Below are positions 23,388 to 30,878 of a DNA stretch of 32,268 nucleotides, piece after piece. Below the pieces are notes generated by a model, which saw nothing but the letters and a program-made list of their open reading frames with translations, was not told where the DNA came from and did no database searches. Every line of letters begins with the position of its first letter. The stretch's first letter is position 1. The DNA lies in NCBI GenBank assembly GCA_021775095.1, contig JAJFII010000023.1, positions 1 through 32,268 of the forward strand, written 5' to 3'. This DNA comes from Rhodospirillales bacterium (lineage in GTDB: Bacteria > Pseudomonadota > Alphaproteobacteria > Rhodospirillales > Casp-alpha2). Both the position numbers and the translations under genes were made by a program.

Positions 23388-24170
23388 TTATTTGGCACCG
23401 ATCGGCGTCATCATCCGGTCGGCCGTCGACATGACCTTGGAATTCATATCATAGGCCCGTTGGGCTTTGATGAGTTTGGTAATCTCGTCGATGGGATTGA
23501 CGTTGGAACTTTCGACAAACCCCTGAAGCAAGGACCCGCTGCCGCCTTGCCCCGGGTTAACAACCGTCGGCTGGCCGGATTGTTCCGTGGCCGAAAACAT
23601 ATTGTCGCCCAACGGGGAAAGACCACCGGCATTGGCAAACAGGGCGATCTGGACAATACCAACGACCGCCGGGTTTTCCTGTCCCGGTATTTTGGCAATC
23701 ACCTCGCCGCTGGCGTTTACGGATATATTCTGGGTGTTTGTCGGCACGTTGATGCCCGGCTGCATGGGGAACCCGTCCTGGGTGACGATCTGCCCCTCCG
23801 GATCCAGTTGAAAATTGCCGTCTCGCGAATAGGCAGTTTCACCGTTGGGCAGTTGAATCTGAAAATAACCCGAACCGCGAACCGCCATATCCAAAGGATT
23901 GTCGGTTTTTTTCAAAAAACCCTGCTCGGTAATACGGTAAGTCGCCGCCGCCTTTACCCCAAGACCGGAATGAATGCCGCCGGCAACCAGATCATTTGGC
24001 GACGACTGGGGCGTGTCCGGGCGCGGCGAATTTTTATAGATCAGTGAATTAAATTCAATGCGCCGGCGCTGATATCCGGTGGTATTCATATTTGCCAGGT
24101 TGTTGGCGATCACTTCGGTCCTGCGCTCCTGCGCGAGCATTCCCGTAGCGGCGGTTTGTAAGGCCTGCAT
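23388..24170 (-). CDS. flgG: Flagellar distal rod protein FlgG
   Basis: This 260-residue protein has the usual FlgG length. The N-terminal rod signature is LQTAATGMLAQERRTEVIAN followed by NLANMNTTGYQRRRIEF. The central part contains GSGYFQIQLPNGETAYSRDG, and the C-terminal coiled segment is EITKLIKAQRAYDMNSKVMS followed by TADRMM. It polymerises into the distal flagellar rod after export by the flagellar secretion system. AAAGGA precedes ATG 24170. Its usual neighbours flgF, flgA and flgH are absent on both sides, so this copy stands alone. A sigma-54-type promoter lies about 80 bp upstream. Confidence 0.94.
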   Translation of the reverse strand: MQALQTAATGMLAQERRTEVIANNLANMNTTGYQRRRIEFNSLIYKNSPRPDTPQSSPNDLVAGGIHSGLGVKAAATYRITEQGFLKKTDNPLDMAVRGSGYFQIQLPNGETAYSRDGNFQLDPEGQIVTQDGFPMQPGINVPTNTQNISVNASGEVIAKIPGQENPAVVGIVQIALFANAGGLSPLGDNMFSATEQSGQPTVVNPGQGGSGSLLQGFVESSNVNPIDEITKLIKAQRAYDMNSKVMSTADRMMTPIGAK

Positions 24171-24251
24171 TTTCCCGTCCTTTATTTTGCTGCATCAAAT
24201 AATTTGTCGATCCCAGGACTTCCACAACCCGGATCGGTTTGCCTGTTATTA

Positions 24252-24267
24252 TGCATGCCACGTGCCA
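24252..24267 (-). promoter_or_regulatory. Candidate sigma-54 (-24/-12) promoter of flgG
   Basis: On the minus strand the sequence reads TGGCACG-TGGC-ATGCA. The consensus is TGGCACG-N4-TTGCW, so there is one mismatch and the invariant GG and GC pairs are present at the correct spacing. Transcription would start near 24241, leaving about 70 nt of leader before flgG. Sigma-54 control of rod and hook genes is established in several flagellated alphaproteobacteria. Confidence 0.6.
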
Positions 24268-24464
24268 GTTTGTTTAAATGTTTATTTTCATAGGGTTATA
24301 GAAATTTATACCCCCCGTTTGGTGCCCCACAGGCCCCCCGATTATGGCCACGGCAACTCTTGCCGGGCATTTTATGGCGTGATCACATCGGCAAGGAATT
24401 GCGCTGCAACTGCCGACTGATTGCGGCTGTCGAACGATCTCTGTGTGACGCTATATCCGTTTGC

Positions 24465-24494
24465 GCTATACCGGCTTCATGAAGCCAATATAGC
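24465..24494. promoter_or_regulatory. 30-bp interrupted palindrome
   Basis: GCTATA-CC-GGCTTCATGAAGCC-AA-TATAGC: a perfect 14-bp central palindrome flanked by perfect 6-bp arms, with only two mismatched base pairs in between. It lies about 220 bp upstream of the flgG -12 element, within the usual range for a sigma-54 activator site. It could instead be a hairpin ending a transcript. Confidence 0.45.
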
Positions 24495-24709
24495 TCAAAT
24501 ATTCGGGGACCCTTATCACCATCGCCAACTGGGCCGGCGGGGCAAAAAGGTTCGACCTGACAACCCCCCTTGCTTTTTTGGGTATTATTTCCGAGCGCCC
24601 GCACGGTGAAAAGGCCCGCACGACCTTCCTGCTGACCGGCCAAGCGGCTTGATTTTTTTTGCAATTGAGGGCCCCGAATGTGATCCCCCCCCCTACCGCA
24701 CCTCCCGGC

Positions 24710-25669
24710 CTATCTGCGGTCGTGCGGTTGATCGAGATTTAACTGCGGGCCGGCGGCGACGATGCGGGTTGGGTTGATGCTTTCGTGTGATCCGTAGTAG
24801 TGGTTTTTGATGTGATCCAGGTGAACAGTTTCGGCAATGCCTTCCATTTGGTAGAGCTCTCGCAGATAACCTGAAAGATGGCGGTAATCGGCGATCCGGC
24901 GTTTGTTGCATTTAAAATGGCCGACATAAACCGGGTCGAACCGGACCAGGGTGGTAAACAGCCGCCAATCGGCTTCGGTGAGGGTTTCGCCAGCCAGATA
25001 CCGGTTGTCGGCCAGGTGGGCGTCGGTCTGATCGAGCGTCGCAAACAACGCCGCGAAGGCGCTTTCATAGGCTTCCTGCGAGCGGGCAAAGCCACATTTG
25101 TAAACCCCGTTATTGACGGTGTCATAGATCGGCCCGTTCAAACCGTCGATACGGTCCCTCAGGGGTTGCGGATAATAGTCCTTGCCGATCGCCCCCACCA
25201 GGTCGAAGGCACCATTAAACATCCGGATGATTTCCGATGATTCGTTACTGACGATGGTCGATTGGGCTTTGTCCCAGAGGATCGGTACGGTGACCCGCCC
25301 GCTGTAGTGGGGGTCGGCGGTCAAATAAATTTCATAGGCGTATGTGATGGCGTCGATGGGGCCTGTATCATCGGTCAGGACCCAGCCGTTGTCATACATC
25401 ATGGGATCAACAACGGTGAGCCCGATCATCGGTTCCAGGCCTTTGAGTTTACGAAAGATCACCGTCCGATGGGCCCACGGGCAGGCATGTGACACATAAA
25501 GGTGATAGCGCCCGGCCTCGGCCTTGAACCCGCCGCGGCCACTGGGGCCAGAGCCACCGTCTGCGGTTATCCAATTCCTAAATTGCGCGACTTTGCGGAC
25601 AAATTTGCCGGTTTTTGTATCAACGTCGAAAGTATCGTCGCGCCAGATGCCGTCAACCAGTTTACCCAT
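24710..25669 (-). CDS. Glutathionyl-hydroquinone reductase (Xi-class GST, YqjG/ECM4 type)
   Basis: This 319-residue protein has the long N-terminal extension and thioredoxin-like domain typical of Xi-class GSTs. The catalytic Cys63 lies in YVSHACPWAHRT, the same residue number as in E. coli YqjG as I recall it. The conserved FNGAFD, YDTVNNGVYKCGFA and ETLTEADWRLFTTLVRFD segments follow. The enzyme reduces glutathionyl-hydroquinones to hydroquinones with glutathione. It follows the azoreductase gene by 16 bp, so the pair forms an operon, probably for detoxifying quinones. ATG 25669 is the natural start. Confidence 0.92.
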   Translation of the reverse strand: MGKLVDGIWRDDTFDVDTKTGKFVRKVAQFRNWITADGGSGPSGRGGFKAEAGRYHLYVSHACPWAHRTVIFRKLKGLEPMIGLTVVDPMMYDNGWVLTDDTGPIDAITYAYEIYLTADPHYSGRVTVPILWDKAQSTIVSNESSEIIRMFNGAFDLVGAIGKDYYPQPLRDRIDGLNGPIYDTVNNGVYKCGFARSQEAYESAFAALFATLDQTDAHLADNRYLAGETLTEADWRLFTTLVRFDPVYVGHFKCNKRRIADYRHLSGYLRELYQMEGIAETVHLDHIKNHYYGSHESINPTRIVAAGPQLNLDQPHDRR

Positions 25670-25685
25670 AAGACTCGATCCTTAG

Positions 25686-26312
25686 TCAGGCGGCTTCAGA
25701 TGCGAAATTGGCGGCGACAACATCGCCAATGGTCACCTGAGCCGCGTCCATGCCATCCTGATTTTTCGCGACAGCTTCGCCATAAATAAAGGTTACATCG
25801 GATAAACCAAGGAAACCCAGCGCGGTTTTTAAGTAGGGCGTTTGATGATCCATAGACCTGATGGCACTGGTTTCGCCATAATTCCCACCCCTTGCACCCA
25901 AAACAATAACCTGTTTATGGCTCAACAGACCGACAGGGCCATGATCGGTATATTTGAAGGTCTTACCAACCCGGGCAACCTGATCGATCCAGGCTTTCAG
26001 GGCCGAGGGAATACCAAAATTATGCATGGGAGCGCCAATCACAATCACATCGGCGCTTTGTAATTCGGCGATGGCCTGGTCCGAATAGGCAAGCAACTGG
26101 CGCTGTTCGTCGGTCAGTTCGTCGGTGGCCGTATAAAAAGCATTAATGGTATCACCATCCAGATGGGCCGGCGGATTGACCCCGATATCGCGATGCGTGC
26201 GCTTGAGGTCGGGGTCCTGGGCCGACCAGTGGGCGACAAAGGTTTCAATCAGTTTATTGCTGTTTGAGGCGTTGCGGTTGGGGCTGGAAGACAGGGTTAA
26301 TAGATGGGTCAT
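25686..26312 (-). CDS. azoR: FMN-dependent NADH-azoreductase/quinone reductase
   Basis: This 208-residue flavodoxin-fold protein starts at ATG 26312; an in-frame TTG at 26324 is less likely. Key motifs: the phosphate-binding loop SSSPNRNASNSNKL near the N-terminus, IVIGAPMHNFGIPSALKAWI (the family's FMN-binding PM.NF.IPS loop), FKYTDHGPVGLLSHKQVIVL, the RGGNYGE loop and DHQTPYLKTALGFLG. It reduces quinones and azo compounds by two electrons using NADH. It heads the operon with the hydroquinone reductase and is divergent from the LysR regulator gene, which likely controls it. Confidence 0.93.
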   Translation of the reverse strand: MTHLLTLSSSPNRNASNSNKLIETFVAHWSAQDPDLKRTHRDIGVNPPAHLDGDTINAFYTATDELTDEQRQLLAYSDQAIAELQSADVIVIGAPMHNFGIPSALKAWIDQVARVGKTFKYTDHGPVGLLSHKQVIVLGARGGNYGETSAIRSMDHQTPYLKTALGFLGLSDVTFIYGEAVAKNQDGMDAAQVTIGDVVAANFASEAA

Positions 26313-26351
26313 GGGATTATCCAATAAAAAAGTTTGCAGGTTAAATGGTTT

Positions 26352-26376
26352 GGTAAAAGCAATATAATTGTTTACC
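26352..26376. promoter_or_regulatory. Candidate LysR operator in the azoR/LysR divergent promoter
   Basis: GGTAAA (26352-26357) and TTTACC (26371-26376) are perfect inverted arms. Inside them CAAT and ATTG form a second inverted pair around ATA. The arrangement is nearly symmetrical, with a 2-nt insertion on the left. It lies 40 bp upstream of the azoR ATG, in the divergent region where LysR regulators normally bind. Confidence 0.5.
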
Positions 26377-26441
26377 GATTTTTAAACTATTGGGGTAATA
26401 TGAAAAATATTGTTTCTTATTATGCACAATAGGAGGGTTCC

Positions 26442-27329
26442 ATGGACAGTCTTTCAGGCATGGTGGTTTTTACCCGGGTGGCGGAGCGCGAAAGTTTTAC
26501 GGCGGCGGCGCGCGACCTGAAATTATCCAAATCAGCGGTCAGCAAACAGCTTGTCCGGCTTGAGGATCGCCTCGGGGTGCAGCTTATCCACCGGACAACC
26601 CGCCGGCTTTCTCTGACCGAAGTGGGCCGGACCTTTTACGAGCGGGCGAGACGGATCGTCGATGACGCCGAGGCCGCCGAACAGGCCGCCAGCACCCTGC
26701 ACAGTGAACTGCGCGGGACGCTCAGGATCAACTCGCCGCTCTCCTATGGCCTTCGAATATTGGCCCCCCTGTTGCCCGAGTTCATGACCCGCCATCCCGA
26801 TTTAAATGTCGACATCTCCTTTAATGACCGGCAGATGGACCTGATTGAAGACGGTTTTGATATGGGGATCCGGATCGCAAAACTAATGGATTCATCGCTC
26901 ATTGCGCGAAAACTCGGGCAGACAAAACTGGCGCTGGCTGCCAGTCCCGGTTATTGGCGCAAAAACAAAAAACCCAGCCACCCGCAGGAATTGATCACCC
27001 ATACCTGCCTGCTCTACGATTACCGCTCGAACCCAAGGGAATGGCAGTTCACCGGGCCGGATGGCCCCCTTACGGTGCAGGTCGGCGGCAGACTTCGAAC
27101 CAATAATGGCGATGCCCTGCTGACCGCCGCGATCACTGGTTTGGGGGTTTGTTACGTGCCAAGCTTTTTGGCCGAAGAACACCTGAAAACCGGCCAACTG
27201 GAAACCGCCCTGGAAGATTTTATGACCGACGGGGTGCCGATCCATGCCGTATGGCCACAAAACAACCACCTGTCGGCCAAGGTCAGGGGGTTCGTCGATT
27301 TTCTTGTTGAAAAACTGCCGACAGATTAG
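26442..27329 (+). CDS. LysR-family transcriptional regulator
   Basis: This is a 295-residue regulator. The N-terminal winged helix-turn-helix is residues about 1-62 (FTRVAERESFTAAARDLKLS, then KSAVSKQLVRLEDRLGVQLI, then HRTTRRLSLTEVG). The effector domain is about 90-292 (GTLRINSPLSYG, LPEFMTRHPDLNVDISFNDR, DMGIRIAKLMDSSLIARKLG). This belongs to the CrgA/AaeR-like group that often controls adjacent quinone or aromatic-stress genes. AGGAGG sits 5 nt before ATG 26442. It is divergent from azoR, with the candidate operator at 26352-26376 between them. Confidence 0.93.
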   Translation: MDSLSGMVVFTRVAERESFTAAARDLKLSKSAVSKQLVRLEDRLGVQLIHRTTRRLSLTEVGRTFYERARRIVDDAEAAEQAASTLHSELRGTLRINSPLSYGLRILAPLLPEFMTRHPDLNVDISFNDRQMDLIEDGFDMGIRIAKLMDSSLIARKLGQTKLALAASPGYWRKNKKPSHPQELITHTCLLYDYRSNPREWQFTGPDGPLTVQVGGRLRTNNGDALLTAAITGLGVCYVPSFLAEEHLKTGQLETALEDFMTDGVPIHAVWPQNNHLSAKVRGFVDFLVEKLPTD

Positions 27330-27553
27330 CCTCTCCGGCAAACCAGCGGGGCACGGGTTGGTTGTTCCGCATATCTGTGCGGCCCGATCAACGCCTTATG
27401 GACGTGTCAATGGGCAACCGGTAGGCCTCCTTCACAACTTTTCTGTCGCCCGGCCGAAATGCACCACGCTTTGGTACAGTTTTGAACAATTCGCGGCGGG
27501 TGCTTGTAACGGTCGGGCAACACGACCATGTCATGGCAAAAGGAGACCAATGC

Positions 27554-28258
27554 GTGCTTGAAGAACCCAATCGCCTTGAGACCGTTGTTCATCTCGAAAA
27601 AGCGAAACTCTCTTACCCGGCACCGGATGGTGAAATCGACGTTCTTCGCGGGTTGGATCTGGATATCCGTGCCGGCGAAATTGTCGCGGTCATGGGACCT
27701 TCCGGGTCCGGAAAATCATCCTTAATTGCCTTGATGGGCGGCTTGGAAACAGCCACCGATGGGACCGTACAGGTTCTTGGCCATGATTTGACCAAGGCAA
27801 CCGAGGCCGAGCGAACCCATTTACGCCGTCGCGACATTGGGATTGTTTTCCAATCCTACCATCTGGTCCCGGCGATGACGGCGCTTGAAAATGCGGCACT
27901 GCCGATGCTGCTGTCGGGGGTCGAGAATGCAACACAGGAAGCCGCAAGGCTGCTTGAACGCGTTGGTCTTGGTCACCGCCTGCGGCATCGCCCCTCGGCA
28001 CTGTCTGGCGGCGAACAACAACGGGTGGCAATTGCCAGAGCCTTCACCGGCAGACCGCGGCTTGTCCTGGCAGACGAGCCGACGGGAAATCTTGATCAGT
28101 CGACCGGCAGGGATGTCTCGAAGATCATGTTTGATCTGGTGCTCGAAGCCGGTTCGGCCATGGTCCTGGTCACTCATGACCCGGCCCTGGCAGCGACCTG
28201 CACGCGGGTGGTTGAGATCAATGACGGTCTAATACACACGCAAATGAGTGACGCCTGA
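27554..28258 (+). CDS. ABC exporter ATP-binding protein (YbbA/LolD type)
   Basis: This is a 234-residue ATPase. I choose GTG 27554, which has AGGAG 8 nt upstream. Earlier in-frame starts (TTG 27482, ATG 27533) lack a ribosome site, and ATG 27533 itself sits upstream of that AGGAG. Walker A is GPSGSGKSS (about residues 48-56), the signature is [15 protein letters not shown], Walker B is [12 protein letters not shown], and the switch His is in LVTHDP. The subfamily works with FtsX-type permeases in lipoprotein or lipid transfer or macrolide-type export, not import. The permease gene starts 2 nt after its stop. Confidence 0.92.
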   Translation: MLEEPNRLETVVHLEKAKLSYPAPDGEIDVLRGLDLDIRAGEIVAVMGPSGSGKSSLIALMGGLETATDGTVQVLGHDLTKATEAERTHLRRRDIGIVFQSYHLVPAMTALENAALPMLLSGVENATQEAARLLERVGLGHRLRHRPSALSGGEQQRVAIARAFTGRPRLVLADEPTGNLDQSTGRDVSKIMFDLVLEAGSAMVLVTHDPALAATCTRVVEINDGLIHTQMSDA

Positions 28259-28259
28259 G

Positions 28260-30812
28260 ATGGCACAGGCAACATCCGCTATGGCGACACTAAGCTTGCG
28301 ATCAAACCTTTATATTCTGCGTACTCTGCTGCGCGCCGAATTGGCGGCGGGAATTGCCGGTCTCAAATTGTTCATCGGGTGCGTCGGCATCGCCGCATTT
28401 ATGATTGTCGGGGTCTGGGTTCTTGGCAACGGTTTGTCGAAATCGCTTTCCGAAGGCGGCACAACATTCCTTGGCGGGGACGTCGCCATCGGTGTCGTCA
28501 ACGTGGCACTGGCCGATGATCTGGTCACCCAGATTGCCAAGCTCGGCGAGCTTTCCGTGGTTTCCGAACTGCGTTCATCGGCGCGCATAGGCGGGCAACG
28601 GGTGACGATTGAAATCAAGGGGGTTGATCAGGCCTATCCGCTATATGGCGTCGTCGAGCTGGAAAGTGGTCGCACGCTGGCGCAGGCCCTGGCACCAATG
28701 GACAACCAGCCGGCTGTGGTGGTCGAACCGGAATTCCTTCGCCGCGTCCAGGGCGCGGTCGGTGACATTCTGCGACTGGGCAACCGCGACTTTGTTATTT
28801 CGGACGCCTTGCTGCTGGAGCCGGACCGCTTGTCGGCCGGGCGGTTTATGGTCGGTCCGCGCCTGCTGATCCATCGCGATGATCTCAACAGCGCCGGCCT
28901 TATCCAGAGAGGATCCATCGTCAACTTCCGCTACCGGATCAAAACGGCAGCAGGGCAACGGCTGCAAACTACCCTCAACCGGATCGAAGCTCTCGGGATG
29001 GACCAGGGTTGGGAAATTGAAACGCCCGAAGATGCAGGCGATCGGGTACGTCGCACGGTCGGGCGGACAACAACATTTCTCGGCATGGCCGGGATTGTCG
29101 CCCTGGCAATCGGCCTTGCCGGGGCATGGGCGGCGGCGAAAGCCTGGATCGCCAGGCGCGCCCGGACCATTGCCCTTTACCGGTTGTCGGGCGGCAGCCC
29201 CGCCATTGTCTCGGCATTGCATGGGGTGATTATCGCCTTCGCCAGTTTGACTGGGATCATCAGCGGACTTTTGCTGGCGGTGGCCGCTGTGTTGCCGGTG
29301 AAACAGCTCGTCGCAGCCCAGCTTCATCTGTCTTGGGATCTGACGGCTGTTTTAGCACCATTGGCCAGTGCCGGGTGGATTTTGCTGATTGGTGTTACCG
29401 GCACCAGCGTCCTGGTTCTCGCCACAATCCGCAACATTCGGCCCGGAACCGCCATGCGCGATGGCGAGATCAAGCTGAGCACCGACAGACCCAGCGCCGT
29501 TGTCGGTCTGGCCTTTATCCTGGTGGCCATGACCGGTGCCACCTTCAGCCTGCCGAACCCGTTTTTTGCCGGTATGAGTGTGCTCGGCATCGGGCTTACG
29601 GCGGCTGTGCTGGCCCTCGCAGCAAGCGGCCTTGCCCGGCTTGGTGCTTCCCTGCGACCCAAGGGATTCCTGTCGATGGTTGTCCAGAAAGGTTTGACGG
29701 AAACCACAAACGTGGCCTTTCGTGCCGTCGCCATTGGCGTTGGTATCGCCGGGATTACGGCCATTGCTTCGGCGCAGAACTCCCTGGAAACCGCCCTGCG
29801 TTCCGAATTGCCGGATCTTATTCCCGATCTTGTGCTGATTGACGTTCAACCCGATCAGGTCGCCGATATCCGCCAACGGATCGACAACAACCCCGAGCTT
29901 GGCGGGTTGCAGGCTGACCCTTTTATGCGCGCGACGGTTACGGCGGTAAATGGCGTCGCCGCAGGCGACGCCCTGATCCGTGCCGACAAGTCGTGGGTAA
30001 TCAAGGGTGATCGCAGTTTTTCCTGGAGTGCGGAGCCCACCGGTGCCGAATTGCTTGCCGGTTCCTGGTGGCCTTCGGACTACGACGGCCCGCCCCTGAT
30101 CTCGCCGGAAGAAGACCTCTATCAGGCTTTCGATTTAAAACCGGGGGACAGCGTCACTTATAGTGTCCTCGGGCGGCTGTTCACTTCGGAAGTTGCCAAC
30201 ATTCGCAAGGAGTATCACCGGACCTTCCGGCCCCGGTACCTGATCGTCGCCTCGCCGCAACCGTTCAAGGATGCGCCGCAATCGTGGATCATGAGTTTAA
30301 AGGGCGATAAGGATGCTGCTGTCGATACGCTGATCCGCGAACTGGCGACCGATCATGCTAATGTCACCAGCATCGATATCCGTCGTCTGGCGGCACAGGT
30401 CCTGCAAGCCATTGAGGGCGCCATTGGGGCCTCACTGTCGGTTGCCCTGACCCTGGTGATCGCTGGTGGCCTGACCATCGCGTCGGTAACCATGGCCGAA
30501 GTCGACGCGCGCCAGCGCGAAGCCCTGGTGTTTTCTTTGATTGGTGCGTCGCGCCTGGAGATCGCCGTGGCGCGGCTGGTTGAAGCTTCTGCCATTGGGT
30601 TAATCGCCGCCGTTGTCGGTGGATCTGCCGGATATGTTGGCGGTTTTTTTGCTGCTGAACGGGCGTTGCATCTTACCTGGTCTCCCGGCATCACCGCCGT
30701 CATGCTGCCCATTGTCCTGGGCCTGCTGGCCGCACTGCCCGCCGTCTTTGTCGGTGGCCTTGGCGCCCATCTTCGCGGCCGAGGTCAAATGGCCCGCCAG
30801 TTGAGCCATTGA
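28260..30812 (+). CDS. FtsX-type ABC permease (YbbP-like)
   Basis: This is an 850-residue inner-membrane permease, partner of the preceding ATPase. It has an N-terminal helix (GCVGIAAFMIVGVWVLGNGL) followed by a periplasmic MacB-like domain (about residues 50-265). FtsX-type helices follow from about 270 to 400 and at 420-500, then a second periplasmic domain (about 530-710). A C-terminal FtsX domain (LTLVIAGGLTIASVTMAEVDA, then ALVFSLIGASRLEIAVARLV) ends the protein. This 10-helix double-FtsX layout matches YbbP. Start ATG 28260 is used; an alternative GTG at 28248 overlaps the ATPase gene. The cargo is unknown. Confidence 0.9.
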   Translation: MAQATSAMATLSLRSNLYILRTLLRAELAAGIAGLKLFIGCVGIAAFMIVGVWVLGNGLSKSLSEGGTTFLGGDVAIGVVNVALADDLVTQIAKLGELSVVSELRSSARIGGQRVTIEIKGVDQAYPLYGVVELESGRTLAQALAPMDNQPAVVVEPEFLRRVQGAVGDILRLGNRDFVISDALLLEPDRLSAGRFMVGPRLLIHRDDLNSAGLIQRGSIVNFRYRIKTAAGQRLQTTLNRIEALGMDQGWEIETPEDAGDRVRRTVGRTTTFLGMAGIVALAIGLAGAWAAAKAWIARRARTIALYRLSGGSPAIVSALHGVIIAFASLTGIISGLLLAVAAVLPVKQLVAAQLHLSWDLTAVLAPLASAGWILLIGVTGTSVLVLATIRNIRPGTAMRDGEIKLSTDRPSAVVGLAFILVAMTGATFSLPNPFFAGMSVLGIGLTAAVLALAASGLARLGASLRPKGFLSMVVQKGLTETTNVAFRAVAIGVGIAGITAIASAQNSLETALRSELPDLIPDLVLIDVQPDQVADIRQRIDNNPELGGLQADPFMRATVTAVNGVAAGDALIRADKSWVIKGDRSFSWSAEPTGAELLAGSWWPSDYDGPPLISPEEDLYQAFDLKPGDSVTYSVLGRLFTSEVANIRKEYHRTFRPRYLIVASPQPFKDAPQSWIMSLKGDKDAAVDTLIRELATDHANVTSIDIRRLAAQVLQAIEGAIGASLSVALTLVIAGGLTIASVTMAEVDARQREALVFSLIGASRLEIAVARLVEASAIGLIAAVVGGSAGYVGGFFAAERALHLTWSPGITAVMLPIVLGLLAALPAVFVGGLGAHLRGRGQMARQLSH

Positions 30813-30878
30813 GCTCGGTTGGCGGTTGGTTGGGTCGGAAACGCCGGAAAGCCAAAAAAACCGAACCTGCGAACTGGC

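Larger units (their letters stand above)
24171..24709. other. Intergenic region upstream of flgG
   Basis: About 540 bp between flgG and the 3' end of the hydroquinone reductase gene. I see no gene. It contains the candidate sigma-54 promoter (24252-24267) and a 30-bp interrupted palindrome (24465-24494). A run of ten C residues near 24686 has no obvious role. Confidence 0.6.

Noticed and set aside
24678-24698. Run of ten C residues near the end of the hydroquinone reductase gene, considered as a phase-variation tract
   Set aside because: It is outside any coding region and not in a promoter position for an adjacent gene, so slippage would have no evident effect.
28641-29842. Several long alternative-frame open frames on both strands within the FtsX permease gene
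   Set aside because: GC-rich third positions create open shadow frames; only the permease frame shows helices and family motifs.
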